64,000 bases of DNA from Citrobacter sp. On2M (GCF_018035235.1 NZ_WPCV01000002.1:682001-746000); one strand, 5' to 3'; counted from the stretch's first letter, positions 8,799-18,725 are shown. A program made the numbers and translations. The notes: a model not told the origin generated them from the letters alone.

Positions 8799-9769
8799 TT
8801 TATCAACAACGCGCAGCCAGACGCCGTTGGCTCACGCTATGGCCGCTGGCGGTCTTTTTGTTGCTGGCGACAGGCGGGGGGCTGTGGTTGTGGCAGGCCT
8901 GGCCTCAGGTAATGATGCAAAGTGTTGTCTGGCAGCGCGACGTTAACCAGCAGATGAGCGGGTTGCTGAAAGCGGTTGCCGCGAATCCCACTCGTGCGGG
9001 CGGATCTCTGCTGTTGTTTAGCTTTCTTTATGGGGTATTGCACGCATTGGGGCCGGGGCACGGCAAAATTGTCATCACGACCTGGCTTGCGACGCATCCG
9101 TCGAAGCTCAAGTCGAGCATTGGGCTGACGCTGGCGTCTTCACTATTGCAGGGGCTGGTGGCAATAGGACTGGTGGTTGTAGTCCTCACGGTGCTGCAAC
9201 TGCCTGCCCGGCAGCTGCATATGAGCAGTTTCTGGCTGGAGAAGGGAAGTTATGCGCTGGTTGGCATGTTGGGCGTTTTATTGTGCGTCCGTGCGCTGAA
9301 GAAATTGCGCCAGCTGCTGCGTCGGCCGAAATTCACCGCCTTTACGCCGTACCATGTGCATCACGAGGGCTGCGGTTGTGGGCATCAGCATTTGCCCAAG
9401 CCGGAACAACTGCAAAGCGGCGATGACTGGCGCGCGCGGCTGATGATTATTCTCTCCATGGGCATGCGTCCCTGCTCTGGTGCAATTATGGTGCTGCTGT
9501 TCAGTAAAGTGGTTGGCGTCTTTAGCTGGGGCATGGCGTCGGCGTTGGCGATGGCGGCAGGAACCTCTTTGACGATTACGTCACTGGCTCTGCTGGTACA
9601 CAGTTTTCGCTCACTGGCGGTGAGACTTAGCGGACATAAAGCGCCGGTGCTGTGGCGACAGATTGGCTGGACAACGCTGGCATTAGCCGGTGGTGCAGTG
9701 CTTATTGTTGCTGCGGTAGTGATGTGGATGAGCGCGGTGCCGGTAGGGCGAGGGATAAGACCGTTTTAG
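8789..9769 (+). CDS. NicO-family nickel/cobalt/zinc permease, ZevB-like
   Basis: 326 aa inner-membrane protein. It has two NicO signatures: LHALGPGHGKIVITTW near residue 87 and GMRPCSGAIMVLLFSKV near residue 226. Between them is a cytoplasmic or periplasmic loop rich in His and Cys (HVHHEGCGCGHQHLPK), likely to bind metal. This architecture is shared by RcnA-like efflux proteins and ZevB-like uptake proteins. The overlapping DUF1007 gene favours the ZevB side. The gene ends shortly before a REP element, convergent with suhB. Confidence 0.8.
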   Translation: MSVVYQQRAARRRWLTLWPLAVFLLLATGGGLWLWQAWPQVMMQSVVWQRDVNQQMSGLLKAVAANPTRAGGSLLLFSFLYGVLHALGPGHGKIVITTWLATHPSKLKSSIGLTLASSLLQGLVAIGLVVVVLTVLQLPARQLHMSSFWLEKGSYALVGMLGVLLCVRALKKLRQLLRRPKFTAFTPYHVHHEGCGCGHQHLPKPEQLQSGDDWRARLMIILSMGMRPCSGAIMVLLFSKVVGVFSWGMASALAMAAGTSLTITSLALLVHSFRSLAVRLSGHKAPVLWRQIGWTTLALAGGAVLIVAAVVMWMSAVPVGRGIRPF

Positions 9770-9798
9770 GTTAGTGAGCGGAATGGTATGACTTGTAG

Positions 9799-9830
9799 GC
9801 CGGATAAGACGCGAAAGCGTCGCATCCGGC
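9799..9830. repeat. REP palindrome between zevB-like gene and suhB
   Basis: GCCGGATAAGACGC pairs with GCGTCGCATCCGGC around a short loop: a classic REP/PU unit between convergent genes. It may stabilise or end both transcripts. Confidence 0.9.
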
Positions 9831-9841
9831 ACCACAGCAGA

Positions 9842-10645
9842 TTAACGCTTCAGCGCATCGCTCAGTTCGTCACGCATGTTAGCCAGCATGGCTTTAACAA
9901 CGCGCGGGTTACCTGCAACGATGTTGCCGGTCGCCAGGTAGTTATGACCACCGGTGAAGTCGCAAACCAGTGCGCCGGCTTCACGCGCAATCAGCTCACC
10001 TGCGGCGAAGTCCCAGGGTTTCAAACCAATTTCGAAGTAACCGTCAACGCGCGCAGCGGCCACATAAGCCAGATCCAGCGCAGCAGAACCTGTGCGGCGG
10101 AAGTCAGCGCACTCGGTAAACATTTTGCCAAGAATTTTCATATAAGAAGCAGCGTGCTGCTTCGCTTTGAACGGGAAACCGGTGGCGATGATGGTGCCGT
10201 CCAGATCGCGGGCGGTGCTGCCACGCAGACGATAGCCGTTCAGCTGTGCGCCCTGGCCGCGAGTTGCGGTGAACAGTTCGTTACGCATTGGATCGTAAAC
10301 AACGGCGACTTCAGTACGGCCTTTAATGCGTACCGCGATGGATACCGCGAAGTGCGGCAGACGTTTTACGAAGTTAGTAGTGCCATCCAGTGGATCGATA
10401 ACCCATTGAACATCCTGATCTTCACCAGCGTGCTCACCGCTTTCTTCGGTGATGATGGTGTGCTGTGGGTAAGATTTGCGAATAGTTTCGATAATAATCG
10501 CTTCGGCGGCTTTATCGACGTTAGTCACGAAATCATTGCTGCCTTTCTGGCTGGTTTCTACAGAGTCGGGGGTTTCGTAGTGTTTGGCAATTACATTACC
10601 CGCCTTGCGCGCTGCGCGCACGGCGATGGTCAGCATCGGATGCAT
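9842..10645 (-). CDS. suhB: Inositol-1-monophosphatase SuhB, Nus-complex factor
   Basis: 267 aa, the E. coli length. Metal-site motifs of the inositol monophosphatase family are present: EESG near residue 67, IDPLDGTTNFVKR near 83-95 and the late WDFAAGELIAREAGA. The protein hydrolyses myo-inositol-1-phosphate in vitro. In E. coli it also joins the rRNA antitermination complex with NusA/B/E/G. It starts MHPMLTIAVRAARKAG as in E. coli and is divergent from trmJ, separated by 118 bp. K-12 has yfhR between suhB and csiE; here the sugar operon and metal permease pair occupy that interval. Confidence 0.95.
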   Translation of the reverse strand: MHPMLTIAVRAARKAGNVIAKHYETPDSVETSQKGSNDFVTNVDKAAEAIIIETIRKSYPQHTIITEESGEHAGEDQDVQWVIDPLDGTTNFVKRLPHFAVSIAVRIKGRTEVAVVYDPMRNELFTATRGQGAQLNGYRLRGSTARDLDGTIIATGFPFKAKQHAASYMKILGKMFTECADFRRTGSAALDLAYVAAARVDGYFEIGLKPWDFAAGELIAREAGALVCDFTGGHNYLATGNIVAGNPRVVKAMLANMRDELSDALKR

Positions 10646-10763
10646 CGGTCTCTCTCACTGGATGTTAAAGAACGGGAAAACGGCGCAGAGTATAGCAGCG
10701 AGTTCGGAATATGTCTTCGTTTTATGATAATATGGTCGAATAATCTTTAGCCGAAGAAATACA

Positions 10764-11495
10764 ATGCTGCAAAATATTCGAATTGTGCTGGTGGAAACCT
10801 CTCACACTGGCAACATGGGCTCTGTAGCCCGCGCAATGAAAACCATGGGTTTAACCAATCTGTGGTTGGTAAATCCACTGGTTAAACCGGATTCCCAGGC
10901 CATCGCTCTGGCGGCAGGTGCCAGCGATGTGATCGGCAGCGCGCAGATCGTCGATACTCTCGATGAAGCGCTGGCAGGTTGCAGCCTGGTGGTAGGCACC
11001 AGCGCGCGCTCCCGTACGCTGCCGTGGCCGATGCTGGATCCGCGCGAATGCGGCTTAAAAAGCGTCTCTGAAGCGACGAGTTCGCCCGTGGCGCTGGTGT
11101 TTGGTCGTGAACGCGTTGGCCTGACGAATGAAGAACTGCAGAAGTGCCATTACCACGTCGCTATTGCCGCGAACCCGGAATACAGTTCGCTGAATCTGGC
11201 GATGGCGGTACAGGTCATTTCTTATGAAGTGCGCATGGCCTGGCTGGCGACGCAGGAAAGCGAGAAGACCGCAGAATACGAAGACGCTGAGTACCCGCTG
11301 GTCGATGATTTAGAGCGTTTTTACGGTCATCTGGAACAAACGCTGCTGTCGACCGGGTTTATCCGCGAAGGGCATCCGGGACAGGTGATGAACAAGCTGC
11401 GCCGTCTGTTTACGCGCGCACGTCCTGAGAGCCAGGAGCTGAACATTTTGCGCGGAATTTTAGCTTCAATTGAGCAACAGAATAAAGGCAAGTAA
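10764..11495 (+). CDS. trmJ: tRNA (Cm32/Um32) 2'-O-methyltransferase TrmJ
   Basis: 243 aa SPOUT methyltransferase that modifies position 32 of the tRNA anticodon loop with SAM. The N-terminus has [20 protein letters not shown]. The trefoil-knot SAM site is seen in [16 protein letters not shown] and [19 protein letters not shown]. The C-terminal 80 residues form the helical extension found in enterobacterial TrmJ. It lies just upstream of iscR as in E. coli, where the iscR promoter is separate. Confidence 0.93.
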   Translation: MLQNIRIVLVETSHTGNMGSVARAMKTMGLTNLWLVNPLVKPDSQAIALAAGASDVIGSAQIVDTLDEALAGCSLVVGTSARSRTLPWPMLDPRECGLKSVSEATSSPVALVFGRERVGLTNEELQKCHYHVAIAANPEYSSLNLAMAVQVISYEVRMAWLATQESEKTAEYEDAEYPLVDDLERFYGHLEQTLLSTGFIREGHPGQVMNKLRRLFTRARPESQELNILRGILASIEQQNKGK

Positions 11496-11536
11496 ACGTA
11501 ACGCCTCCGGCAAGTAAAAATGGCACTGAAGGTTAA

Positions 11537-11609
11537 ATACCTGACTAAATTAGTCAAGTAAATAGTTGACTGATTTAGTCGGGAATGTCAGACTTGCCCC
11601 TGCTATGCA
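11537..11609 (+). promoter_or_regulatory. iscR promoter with tandem type-1 IscR operators
   Basis: Two adjoining 25-bp boxes fit the type-1 [2Fe-2S]-IscR consensus (ATASYYGACTRWWWYAGTCRRSTAT). Box A is 11537-11561 with core CCTGACTAAATTAGTC. Box B is 11562-11586 with core GTTGACTGATTTAGTC. A TG-extended -10 (TGCTATGCA, 11601-11609) follows. The layout is that of E. coli, where holo-IscR represses its own operon when Fe-S clusters are plentiful. Confidence 0.9.
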
Positions 11610-11668
11610 ATACCCCCATTTTACAATAAAAAACCCCGGGCAGGGGCGAGTTTGAGGCTAAGTAAGAC

Positions 11669-12160
11669 ATGAGACTGACATCAAAAGGGCGTTATGCCGT
11701 GACCGCAATGTTGGACGTTGCGCTCAACTCCGAAACGGGCCCGGTACCGTTGGCTGATATTTCTGAACGTCAGGGAATTTCCCTGTCATATCTGGAGCAG
11801 CTGTTTTCCCGTTTGCGTAAAAACGGTCTGGTTTCCAGCGTACGTGGGCCAGGCGGCGGGTATCTGCTGGGTAAAGATGCCGGCAGCATCGCAGTAGGTG
11901 AAGTTATCAGCGCTGTGGACGAGTCAGTAGATGCGACTCGTTGCCAGGGCAAAGGCGGTTGTCAGGGCGGCGATAAATGCCTGACTCACGCGCTGTGGCG
12001 CGATCTGAGCGATCGTCTGACCGGCTTCCTCAACAACATTACGTTGGGCGAACTGGTGAATAATCAGGAAGTCCTGGATGTGTCTGGTCGCCAGCACACA
12101 CATGACGCTCCACGCACTAATCGTGCACAAGACGCGATCGACGTTAAGTTACGCGCATAA
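11669..12160 (+). CDS. iscR: Fe-S cluster-sensing transcriptional regulator IscR
   Basis: 163 aa Rrf2-family winged-helix repressor. The DNA-binding part begins [18 protein letters not shown] and includes the recognition helix around [18 protein letters not shown]. The [2Fe-2S] ligands C92, C98, C104 and H107 are all present ([17 protein letters not shown]). With cluster bound it represses the isc promoter; without cluster it still regulates type-2 sites. It is the first gene of the isc operon. Its stop codon is directly followed by an ERIC element, which separates it from iscS. Confidence 0.97.
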   Translation: MRLTSKGRYAVTAMLDVALNSETGPVPLADISERQGISLSYLEQLFSRLRKNGLVSSVRGPGGGYLLGKDAGSIAVGEVISAVDESVDATRCQGKGGCQGGDKCLTHALWRDLSDRLTGFLNNITLGELVNNQEVLDVSGRQHTHDAPRTNRAQDAIDVKLRA

Positions 12161-12288
12161 TTTGCCCGTTATATTTCGTGCCGCAACTGCGTTAGCCGCA
12201 CTTGCTCGCCCCAGTCACTTACATGATGTAAGCTCCTGGGCACTCTCAAGTTTGCCGCCTTGCTGCAACACGAACTATTTAGGGTAAA
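12161..12288 (-). repeat. ERIC element (reverse orientation) inside the isc operon
   Basis: About 127 bp matching the ERIC consensus in reverse: the core CCCCAGTCACTTACATGATG, then GTAAGCTCCTGGG, then TTGCCGCCTTGCTGCAAC, and a decayed terminal repeat TTTGCCC/GGGTAAA (consensus TATACCC/GGGTATA). It starts right after the iscR stop codon. The remaining gap to iscS is about 114 bp, close to the entire iscR-iscS gap recalled for E. coli (about 111 bp), so the element looks like a clean insertion. It is transcribed and should fold into a long hairpin. Confidence 0.9.
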
Positions 12289-12402
12289 GATAATAAGATA
12301 TTAGAATCAGGCCGGGGTGCCAGACGCCCCGTTAACTCGGTCGTACATCCAGCCGGTTGCCTGATTCCTTGCATTGAAGCGATGTACGGAGTTTATAGAG
12401 CA

Positions 12403-13617
12403 ATGAAATTACCGATTTATCTCGATTACTCCGCAACCACGCCGGTGGACCCGCGTGTTGCCGAGAAAATGATGCAGTGTCTGACCCTGGACGGAAACTT
12501 TGGTAACCCAGCTTCCCGTTCACACCGTTTTGGCTGGCATGCTGAAGAGGCGGTTGATATCGCCCGTAATCAGATTGCTGACCTGGTGGGTGCCGACCCG
12601 CGTGAGATTGTTTTCACCTCCGGTGCGACCGAATCCGACAACCTGGCGATCAAAGGTGTAGCCAACTTTTATCAGAAAAAAGGCAAGCACATCATCACCA
12701 GCAAAACCGAACACAAAGCCGTGCTGGACACCTGTCGCCAGCTGGAGCGCGAAGGGTTTGAAGTCACCTACCTCGCCCCGCAGCGTAACGGCATTATCGA
12801 CCTGAAAGAACTTGAAGCGGCAATGCGTGACGACACCATTCTCGTCTCCATCATGCACGTGAATAACGAAATCGGCGTGGTGCAGGATATCGCGACTATC
12901 GGCGAAATGTGCCGTGCGCGCGGCATCATCTATCACGTCGATGCAACCCAGAGCGTGGGCAAACTGCCTATCGATCTGAGCCAGCTGAAAGTCGACCTGA
13001 TGTCCTTCTCCGGTCACAAAATCTATGGCCCGAAAGGTATCGGTGCGCTGTACGTGCGTCGTAAACCGCGTATTCGTATTGAAGCCCAGATGCACGGCGG
13101 CGGTCACGAGCGTGGCATGCGTTCCGGTACACTGCCTGTGCACCAGATCGTTGGTATGGGTGAAGCATATCGTATCGCCAAAGAAGAGATGGAAACAGAG
13201 ATGGCGCGCCTGCGCAGCCTGCGTAACCGTCTGTGGGACGGCGTGAAAGATATGGAAGAAGTGTATCTTAACGGCGATCTCGAGCAGGGCGCACCGAACA
13301 TTCTCAACGTCAGCTTCAACTATGTTGAAGGCGAATCGCTGATTATGGCACTGAAAGATTTGGCAGTATCCTCCGGTTCTGCATGTACTTCTGCAAGCCT
13401 GGAGCCATCCTACGTGCTGCGTGCGCTGGGGATGACCGACGAGCTGGCACACAGCTCAATTCGTTTCTCTTTAGGTCGTTTCACTACCGAAGAAGAGATT
13501 GACTACACCATCAATCTGGTTCGCAACTCCATCGGCCGTCTGCGTGACCTTTCCCCACTGTGGGAAATGTTCAAACAGGGCGTGGATCTGAACAGTATTG
13601 AATGGTCACATCACTAA
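12403..13617 (+). CDS. iscS: Cysteine desulfurase IscS
   Basis: 404 aa, exactly the E. coli length from [21 protein letters not shown] start seven codons upstream exists but lacks support. PLP-dependent class V fold with the Schiff-base lysine in [12 protein letters not shown] (about K206) and the catalytic cysteine in [13 protein letters not shown] (about C328). It removes sulfur from cysteine as persulfide and hands it to IscU, TusA and ThiI. GGAG lies 11 nt before the ATG in a leader identical to E. coli near the start. The long leader, the likely RyhB target zone in E. coli, is lengthened upstream by the ERIC element. Confidence 0.97.
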   Translation: MKLPIYLDYSATTPVDPRVAEKMMQCLTLDGNFGNPASRSHRFGWHAEEAVDIARNQIADLVGADPREIVFTSGATESDNLAIKGVANFYQKKGKHIITSKTEHKAVLDTCRQLEREGFEVTYLAPQRNGIIDLKELEAAMRDDTILVSIMHVNNEIGVVQDIATIGEMCRARGIIYHVDATQSVGKLPIDLSQLKVDLMSFSGHKIYGPKGIGALYVRRKPRIRIEAQMHGGGHERGMRSGTLPVHQIVGMGEAYRIAKEEMETEMARLRSLRNRLWDGVKDMEEVYLNGDLEQGAPNILNVSFNYVEGESLIMALKDLAVSSGSACTSASLEPSYVLRALGMTDELAHSSIRFSLGRFTTEEEIDYTINLVRNSIGRLRDLSPLWEMFKQGVDLNSIEWSHH

Positions 13618-13643
13618 TTCGGCACCAATAAGGAGAATTCATC

Positions 13644-14030
13644 ATGGCTTACAGCGAAAAAGTAATCGATCATTACGAGAATCCACGCAACGTGGGCTCT
13701 TTTGACAACAGCGACGAGAACGTGGGCAGCGGCATGGTGGGTGCACCGGCCTGTGGCGACGTGATGAAGTTGCAGATTAAAGTCAACAATGAAGGTATCA
13801 TTGAAGACGCGCGTTTCAAGACTTACGGCTGCGGTTCCGCTATTGCCTCCAGCTCTCTGGTTACCGAATGGGTGAAAGGGAAATCTCTGGACGAAGCACA
13901 GGCGATTAAAAACACCGATATCGCCGACGAGCTTGAACTGCCACCGGTGAAAATTCACTGCTCTATTCTGGCTGAAGACGCAATTAAAGCCGCGATTGCG
14001 GATTACAAAAGCAAACGTGAAGCAAAATAA
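13644..14030 (+). CDS. iscU: Fe-S cluster assembly scaffold IscU
   Basis: 128 aa. The three cluster-ligand cysteines are present: C37 (GAPACGD), C63 (TYGCGSAIASSS) and C106 (KIHCSILAEDA), with D39. The chaperone-recognition motif LPPVK (99-103), bound by HscA, precedes C106. IscU assembles [2Fe-2S] clusters from IscS persulfide and iron and passes them on with HscA/HscB. AAGGAG lies 8 nt before the ATG. Confidence 0.97.
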   Translation: MAYSEKVIDHYENPRNVGSFDNSDENVGSGMVGAPACGDVMKLQIKVNNEGIIEDARFKTYGCGSAIASSSLVTEWVKGKSLDEAQAIKNTDIADELELPPVKIHCSILAEDAIKAAIADYKSKREAK

Positions 14031-14050
14031 TTAAGAGTTGAGGTTTTATT

Positions 14051-14374
14051 ATGTCGATTACCTTAAGCGACAGTGCAGCAGCGCGTGTAAATACCTTCCT
14101 GGCAAACCGCGGTAAAGGGTTTGGTCTGCGTCTGGGCGTGAGAACCTCCGGCTGCTCAGGTATGGCCTATGTACTGGAATTTGTTGACGAGCCGGCGGCT
14201 GAAGATACCGTGTTTGAAGACAAAGGCGTTAAAGTTGTGGTCGACGGTAAGAGCCTGCAATTCCTCGACGGTACGCAGTTAGACTTCGTCAAAGAAGGTC
14301 TTAACGAAGGGTTTAAGTTTACTAACCCGAATGTGAAAGACGAATGTGGATGTGGCGAAAGCTTCCACGTATAA
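14051..14374 (+). CDS. iscA: A-type Fe-S carrier IscA
   Basis: 107 aa. The three conserved cysteines of A-type carriers are at C35 ([10 protein letters not shown]) and C99/C101 ([11 protein letters not shown]). It accepts clusters or iron and delivers them to [4Fe-4S] proteins, overlapping with ErpA and SufA. GAGG is upstream and iscU ends 20 nt before. A strong hairpin follows the stop. Confidence 0.96.
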   Translation: MSITLSDSAAARVNTFLANRGKGFGLRLGVRTSGCSGMAYVLEFVDEPAAEDTVFEDKGVKVVVDGKSLQFLDGTQLDFVKEGLNEGFKFTNPNVKDECGCGESFHV

Positions 14375-14387
14375 CGTGCGTCACCCG

Positions 14388-14424
14388 AAAACCCCACCGT
14401 GGCTTTGCTACGTGTGGGGTTTGT
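14388..14424 (+). terminator. Hairpin with terminator look between iscA and hscB
   Basis: AAACCCCAC and GTGGGGTTT form the arms, extended by CGT/ACG, followed by TTGTTCT. It would partly end or process transcription so that the hsc-fdx part is made at a lower level. Confidence 0.7.
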
Positions 14425-14449
14425 TCTAACAGGCTACCCTGAGAATGTT

Positions 14450-14965
14450 ATGGACTACTTCACCCTCTTTGGCTTACCGGCCCGTTATCAGCTCGATACT
14501 CAGGCGCTGAGCCTACGTTTTCAGGATCTACAACGTCAGTATCATCCTGATAAATTCGCCAGCGGTTCCCAGGCGGAACAACTTGCTGCGGTTTCGCAGT
14601 CCGCCACGATCAACCAGGCCTGGCAAACGCTGCGTCATCCTTTGATGCGCGCGGAATACTTACTGTCTTTACACGGCTTTGATATCCGTAGCGAGCAACA
14701 CACGGTGCGCGACACCGCGTTCCTGATGGAACAGCTGGAGCTGCGCGAAGAGCTGGACGAAATTGAACAGGCAAAAGACAGTCAACGTCTGGATACGTTT
14801 ATGCAACGCGTTAGCGAAATGTATAACGTACGCCATCAATTGATGGTGGAACAACTGGATAGCGAGACGTGGGACGCGGCGGCAGATACCGTGCGTAAAC
14901 TGCGTTTTCTCGATAAACTGCGAAGCAGTGCAGAACAACTCGAAGAAAAACTGCTCGATTTTTAA
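14450..14965 (+). CDS. hscB: Co-chaperone HscB (J-domain)
   Basis: 171 aa from [14 protein letters not shown], the E. coli start. An upstream start is in frame but would run through the iscA-hscB hairpin. The J-domain contains YHPDKFA (HPD at 32-34), and the C-terminal three-helix bundle holds IscU. HscB stimulates HscA ATPase and delivers IscU. The ribosome site is weak (GAGAATGTT). hscA begins 15 nt after the stop. Confidence 0.95.
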   Translation: MDYFTLFGLPARYQLDTQALSLRFQDLQRQYHPDKFASGSQAEQLAAVSQSATINQAWQTLRHPLMRAEYLLSLHGFDIRSEQHTVRDTAFLMEQLELREELDEIEQAKDSQRLDTFMQRVSEMYNVRHQLMVEQLDSETWDAAADTVRKLRFLDKLRSSAEQLEEKLLDF

Positions 14966-14980
14966 TTTCCGGAAGCGAAA

Positions 14981-16831
14981 ATGGCCTTATTACAAATTAG
15001 TGAGCCTGGTCTGAGCGCCGCACCGCACCAGCGTCGTCTGGCGGTAGGTATCGATTTAGGCACCACCAACTCCCTGGTTGCGACCGTACGCAGCGGCCAG
15101 GCCGAAACGCTGGCAGACCATGAAGGTCGCCACCTGTTGCCGTCAGTGGTTCACTATCAGCAACAGGGCTACTCTGTCGGTTACGATGCCCGCGCCAATG
15201 CCGCGCTGGATACGGCAAACACCGTCAGTTCGGTAAAACGCATGATGGGCCGCTCTCTGACGGATATCCAGGCGCGTTACCCGCATTTACCTTATACCTT
15301 CCAGGCAAGCGAAAATGGCTTGCCGATGATTGAAACCGCTGCCGGTTTGCTTAATCCGGTGCGCGTCTCCGCTGACATTCTGAAAGCGCTGGCCGCGCGG
15401 GCAACCGAATCGCTGTCCGGAGAACTGGACGGCGTGGTGATCACCGTTCCGGCTTACTTTGACGATGCACAGCGTCAGGGGACCAAAGACGCCGCGCGTC
15501 TGGCGGGTCTGCACGTATTGCGTTTGCTGAACGAACCGACAGCTGCGGCGATCGCCTATGGCCTGGACTCAGGTCAGGAAGGCGTGATCGCCGTCTATGA
15601 CCTTGGCGGCGGCACGTTTGATATTTCTATTCTGCGCCTGAGTCGCGGCGTGTTCGAAGTGCTGGCGACCGGCGGTGATTCCGCGCTCGGCGGCGACGAC
15701 TTTGACCATCTGCTGGCAGATTACATTCGCGAGCAGGCGGGTGTTGCCGATCGCAGTGATAACCGCGTACAGCGCGAGCTGCTGGATGCCGCGATTGCCG
15801 CGAAAATCGCGCTTAGCGACGCCGATTCTGTGACGGTTAACGTGGCGGGATGGCAGGGTGAAATCACCCGTGAAACCTTTAATGAACTCATTTCCGCACT
15901 GATTAAGCGTACGCTGTTGGCCTGCCGTCGCGCGCTGAAAGATGCGGGCGTTGAGCCGCAGGATGTGCTGGAAGTGGTGATGGTCGGTGGTTCAACACGC
16001 GTGCCGCTGGTGCGTGAACGTGTCGGTGAATTTTTTGGCCGTACGCCGCTGACCTCTATCGACCCGGACAAAGTGGTCGCTATTGGTGCGGCAATCCAGG
16101 CAGATATTCTGGTCGGAAATAAACCGGACAGCGAAATGCTGCTGCTGGACGTTATCCCGCTGTCGCTTGGTCTTGAAACCATGGGCGGTCTGGTGGAGAA
16201 AGTGATCCCACGTAACACCACGATTCCGGTGGCGCGCGCGCAGGATTTTACCACCTTTAAAGATGGCCAAACCGCGATGTCCATTCACGTGATGCAAGGC
16301 GAGCGTGAGCTGGTGCAGGACTGCCGTTCCCTGGCGCGTTTTGCACTGCGCGGTATCCCGGCGTTGCCGGCGGGTGGCGCGCATATCCGCGTGACCTTCC
16401 AGGTGGACGCCGATGGCCTGCTCAGCGTCACCGCGATGGAAAAATCTACCGGCGTTGAGTCCTCAATTCAGGTTAAACCGTCCTACGGTCTGACCGACAG
16501 TGAAATCGCCTCCATGATTCAGGATTCGATGAGTTTTGCCGAGCAGGACGTTAAAGCGCGTATGCTGGCAGAACAGAAAGTCGAAGCGGCACGCGTGCTG
16601 GAGAGTTTATCCGGTGCGCTGAACGCTGATGCCGCGCTGTTAAGCGCCGCAGAACGTCAGGCTATCGACACCGCCGCCGCGCATTTGAGCGAGGTTTCAC
16701 AGGGTGACGATGTTGACGCGATAGAACAAGCCATTAAAAACGTAGACAAACAAACCCAGGAATTCGCCGCTCGCCGCATGGACAAATCCGTCCGTAGCGC
16801 GCTGAAGGGCCATTCCGTGGACGAGGTTTAA
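14981..16831 (+). CDS. hscA: Fe-S assembly Hsp70 chaperone HscA
   Basis: 616 aa Hsp70. ATPase motifs: [14 protein letters not shown] near residue 23, [18 protein letters not shown] near 206 and [14 protein letters not shown] near 335. The substrate-binding domain follows, with a C-terminal lid. It binds the LPPVK motif of IscU and drives cluster release. The fdx gene starts 1 nt after the stop, so the two are coupled. Confidence 0.96.
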   Translation: MALLQISEPGLSAAPHQRRLAVGIDLGTTNSLVATVRSGQAETLADHEGRHLLPSVVHYQQQGYSVGYDARANAALDTANTVSSVKRMMGRSLTDIQARYPHLPYTFQASENGLPMIETAAGLLNPVRVSADILKALAARATESLSGELDGVVITVPAYFDDAQRQGTKDAARLAGLHVLRLLNEPTAAAIAYGLDSGQEGVIAVYDLGGGTFDISILRLSRGVFEVLATGGDSALGGDDFDHLLADYIREQAGVADRSDNRVQRELLDAAIAAKIALSDADSVTVNVAGWQGEITRETFNELISALIKRTLLACRRALKDAGVEPQDVLEVVMVGGSTRVPLVRERVGEFFGRTPLTSIDPDKVVAIGAAIQADILVGNKPDSEMLLLDVIPLSLGLETMGGLVEKVIPRNTTIPVARAQDFTTFKDGQTAMSIHVMQGERELVQDCRSLARFALRGIPALPAGGAHIRVTFQVDADGLLSVTAMEKSTGVESSIQVKPSYGLTDSEIASMIQDSMSFAEQDVKARMLAEQKVEAARVLESLSGALNADAALLSAAERQAIDTAAAHLSEVSQGDDVDAIEQAIKNVDKQTQEFAARRMDKSVRSALKGHSVDEV

Positions 16832-16832
16832 T

Positions 16833-17168
16833 ATGCCAAAGATTGTTATTTTGCCTCATCAGGATCTCTGTCCCGATGGCGCAGTTCTGGAAGCTGAGAC
16901 CGGCGAAACCATTCTTGACGTTGCCCTGCGTAACGGTATTGAGATTGAACACGCCTGTGAAAAATCCTGTGCCTGCACAACCTGCCACTGCATCGTACGT
17001 GAAGGTTTTGATTCTTTGCCGGAAAGCACAGAAGAAGAAGACGATATGCTGGATAAAGCCTGGGGACTGGAGCCGGAGAGCCGTTTAAGCTGTCAGGCGC
17101 GCGTCACCGAGGACGATTTAGTGGTCGAAATCCCACGTTACACAATCAATCATGCACGTGAGCATTAA
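16833..17168 (+). CDS. fdx: [2Fe-2S] ferredoxin of the isc system
   Basis: 111 aa adrenodoxin-type ferredoxin. Ligands C42, C48 and C51 ([11 protein letters not shown]) with C87 (LSCQARV). It donates electrons for cluster assembly on IscU and binds IscS. Position and length equal E. coli Fdx. Confidence 0.96.
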   Translation: MPKIVILPHQDLCPDGAVLEAETGETILDVALRNGIEIEHACEKSCACTTCHCIVREGFDSLPESTEEEDDMLDKAWGLEPESRLSCQARVTEDDLVVEIPRYTINHAREH

Positions 17169-17179
17169 CAGAGGGTAGT

Positions 17180-17380
17180 ATGGGACTGAAGTGGACCGAT
17201 AGCCGTGAAATTGGCGAGGCGCTGTACGACGCGTTCCCCGATCTCGACCCTAAGACCGTTCGTTTCACCGATCTGCACCAGTGGATCTGTGACCTGGAAG
17301 AGTTCGATGATGATCCACAGGCATCGAACGAAAAAATCCTTGAGGCCATTTTGCTGGTCTGGCTGGACGAAGCCGAATAA
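17180..17380 (+). CDS. iscX: IscX, regulator of IscS activity
   Basis: 66 aa acidic protein ([20 protein letters not shown]) matching IscX/YfhJ. It binds iron and IscS, competes with ferredoxin and frataxin sites and tunes desulfurase activity. It is the last gene of isc proper, with a hairpin directly behind it. AGAGGGTAGT precedes the ATG. Confidence 0.95.
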   Translation: MGLKWTDSREIGEALYDAFPDLDPKTVRFTDLHQWICDLEEFDDDPQASNEKILEAILLVWLDEAE

Positions 17381-17384
17381 GTCA

Positions 17385-17411
17385 ACGGGCTGCCCACGGG
17401 TGGCCCGTTTT
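17385..17411 (+). terminator. Terminator-like hairpin between iscX and pepB
   Basis: ACGGGC (17385-17390) pairs with GCCCGT (17403-17408), with inner pairing across CCCACGGG, and is followed by a short T-run. A partial terminator is likely, because pepB follows closely without an evident strong promoter. Confidence 0.6.
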
Positions 17412-17441
17412 CCTGTATGCGCGAAAATAAGGATAAATAAA

Positions 17442-18725
17442 ATGACAGAAGCCATGAAAATTACGCTTTCCACGCAACCCGCCGACGCCCGCTGGGGTGA
17501 AAAGGCGACATACAGCATTAATAATGACGGCATTACCCTGCACCTGAACGGAAAAGATGACCTCGGCCTTATCCAGCGCGCTGCCCGTAAAATTGACGGC
17601 CTGGGTATTAAACATGTCCAACTGGAAGGTGAAGGCTGGGATACCGAACGTAGCTGGGCGTTCTGGCAGGGCTACAAAGGACCAAAAGGCACCCGCAACG
17701 TTGAGTGGGCTGCTCTGGACGAGACACAGCGCAAAGAGCTGGATAACCGTCTGAAGATTATTGACTGGGTGCGCGATACCATTAACGCCCCGGCAGAAGA
17801 GCTGGGCCCGGAACAGCTGGCGCAACGCGCAGTAGACCTGCTGTGTTCTGTTGCCTGCGATAACGTCTCTTATCGGATCACTAAAGGCGAAGATCTGCGC
17901 GAGCAGAACTACATGGGATTGCATACCGTAGGTCGTGGCTCCGAACGTCCTCCGGTGCTGCTGGCACTGGATTACAATCCAACTGGCGATAAAGAAGCTC
18001 CGGTTTATGCCTGTCTGGTTGGCAAGGGAATTACCTTTGACTCCGGCGGATACAGCATCAAGCAAAGCGCTTTTATGGACTCGATGAAGTCTGATATGGG
18101 CGGCGCGGCAACGGTGACCGGCGCGCTGGCGTTCGCCATCACCCGTGGTCTGAACAAGCGCGTGAAGCTGTATCTGTGCTGCGCGGATAACCTGATCAGC
18201 GGTAACGCCTTTAAGCTCGGCGATATTATTCACTATCGCAACGGTAAAAAAGTTGAAGTGATGAATACTGATGCTGAAGGGCGTCTGGTGCTGGCCGATG
18301 GCCTGATCGACGCCAGCGCGCAAAAACCAGAATTGATCATTGATGCTGCCACGCTGACCGGTGCGGCAAAAACGGCACTGGGCAACGATTACCACGCGCT
18401 GTTTAGCTTTGATGATGAACTGGCTGCCCGTCTGCTGGCAAGTGCGGCGCAAGAAAACGAGCCGTTCTGGCGTCTGCCGTTGGCAGAGTTCCACCGTAGC
18501 CAGTTGCCGTCTAACTTTGCCGAGCTGAATAATACCGGCAGCGCGGCTTATCCGGCGGGTGCAAGCACTGCGGCGGGCTTCCTGTCCCATTTCGTGGAAA
18601 ACTATCAGCAGGGCTGGCTGCACATCGACTGCTCTGCAACCTATCGCAAAGCGCCGGTTGAGCAGTGGGCTGCGGGCGCAACCGGTTTAGGTGTGCGTAC
18701 TATCGCGAATCTGTTGACCGCATAA
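17442..18725 (+). CDS. pepB: Aminopeptidase B (PepB, leucyl aminopeptidase family M17)
   Basis: 427 aa from [20 protein letters not shown], the E. coli start; longer upstream frames overlap iscX. The M17 signature [14 protein letters not shown] and the metal-ligand stretch [14 protein letters not shown] are present, giving a two-metal cytoplasmic aminopeptidase that forms hexamers. AAGGATAAAT is the ribosome site. It follows iscX by 61 nt. Confidence 0.95.
   Translation: MTEAMKITLSTQPADARWGEKATYSINNDGITLHLNGKDDLGLIQRAARKIDGLGIKHVQLEGEGWDTERSWAFWQGYKGPKGTRNVEWAALDETQRKELDNRLKIIDWVRDTINAPAEELGPEQLAQRAVDLLCSVACDNVSYRITKGEDLREQNYMGLHTVGRGSERPPVLLALDYNPTGDKEAPVYACLVGKGITFDSGGYSIKQSAFMDSMKSDMGGAATVTGALAFAITRGLNKRVKLYLCCADNLISGNAFKLGDIIHYRNGKKVEVMNTDAEGRLVLADGLIDASAQKPELIIDAATLTGAAKTALGNDYHALFSFDDELAARLLASAAQENEPFWRLPLAEFHRSQLPSNFAELNNTGSAAYPAGASTAAGFLSHFVENYQQGWLHIDCSATYRKAPVEQWAAGATGLGVRTIANLLTA

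Noticed and set aside
9788-10750. Long plus-strand open frame opposite suhB
   Set aside because: It is the antisense shadow of suhB, which has full-length family motifs on the minus strand.
12520-13452. 310-codon minus-strand frame opposite iscS
   Set aside because: It is a His/Val/Thr-rich shadow caused by the codon use of iscS, with no motifs of its own.
17382-18623. 413-codon minus-strand frame opposite pepB
   Set aside because: Shadow of pepB. The plus-strand frame has the M17 signature and a ribosome site.
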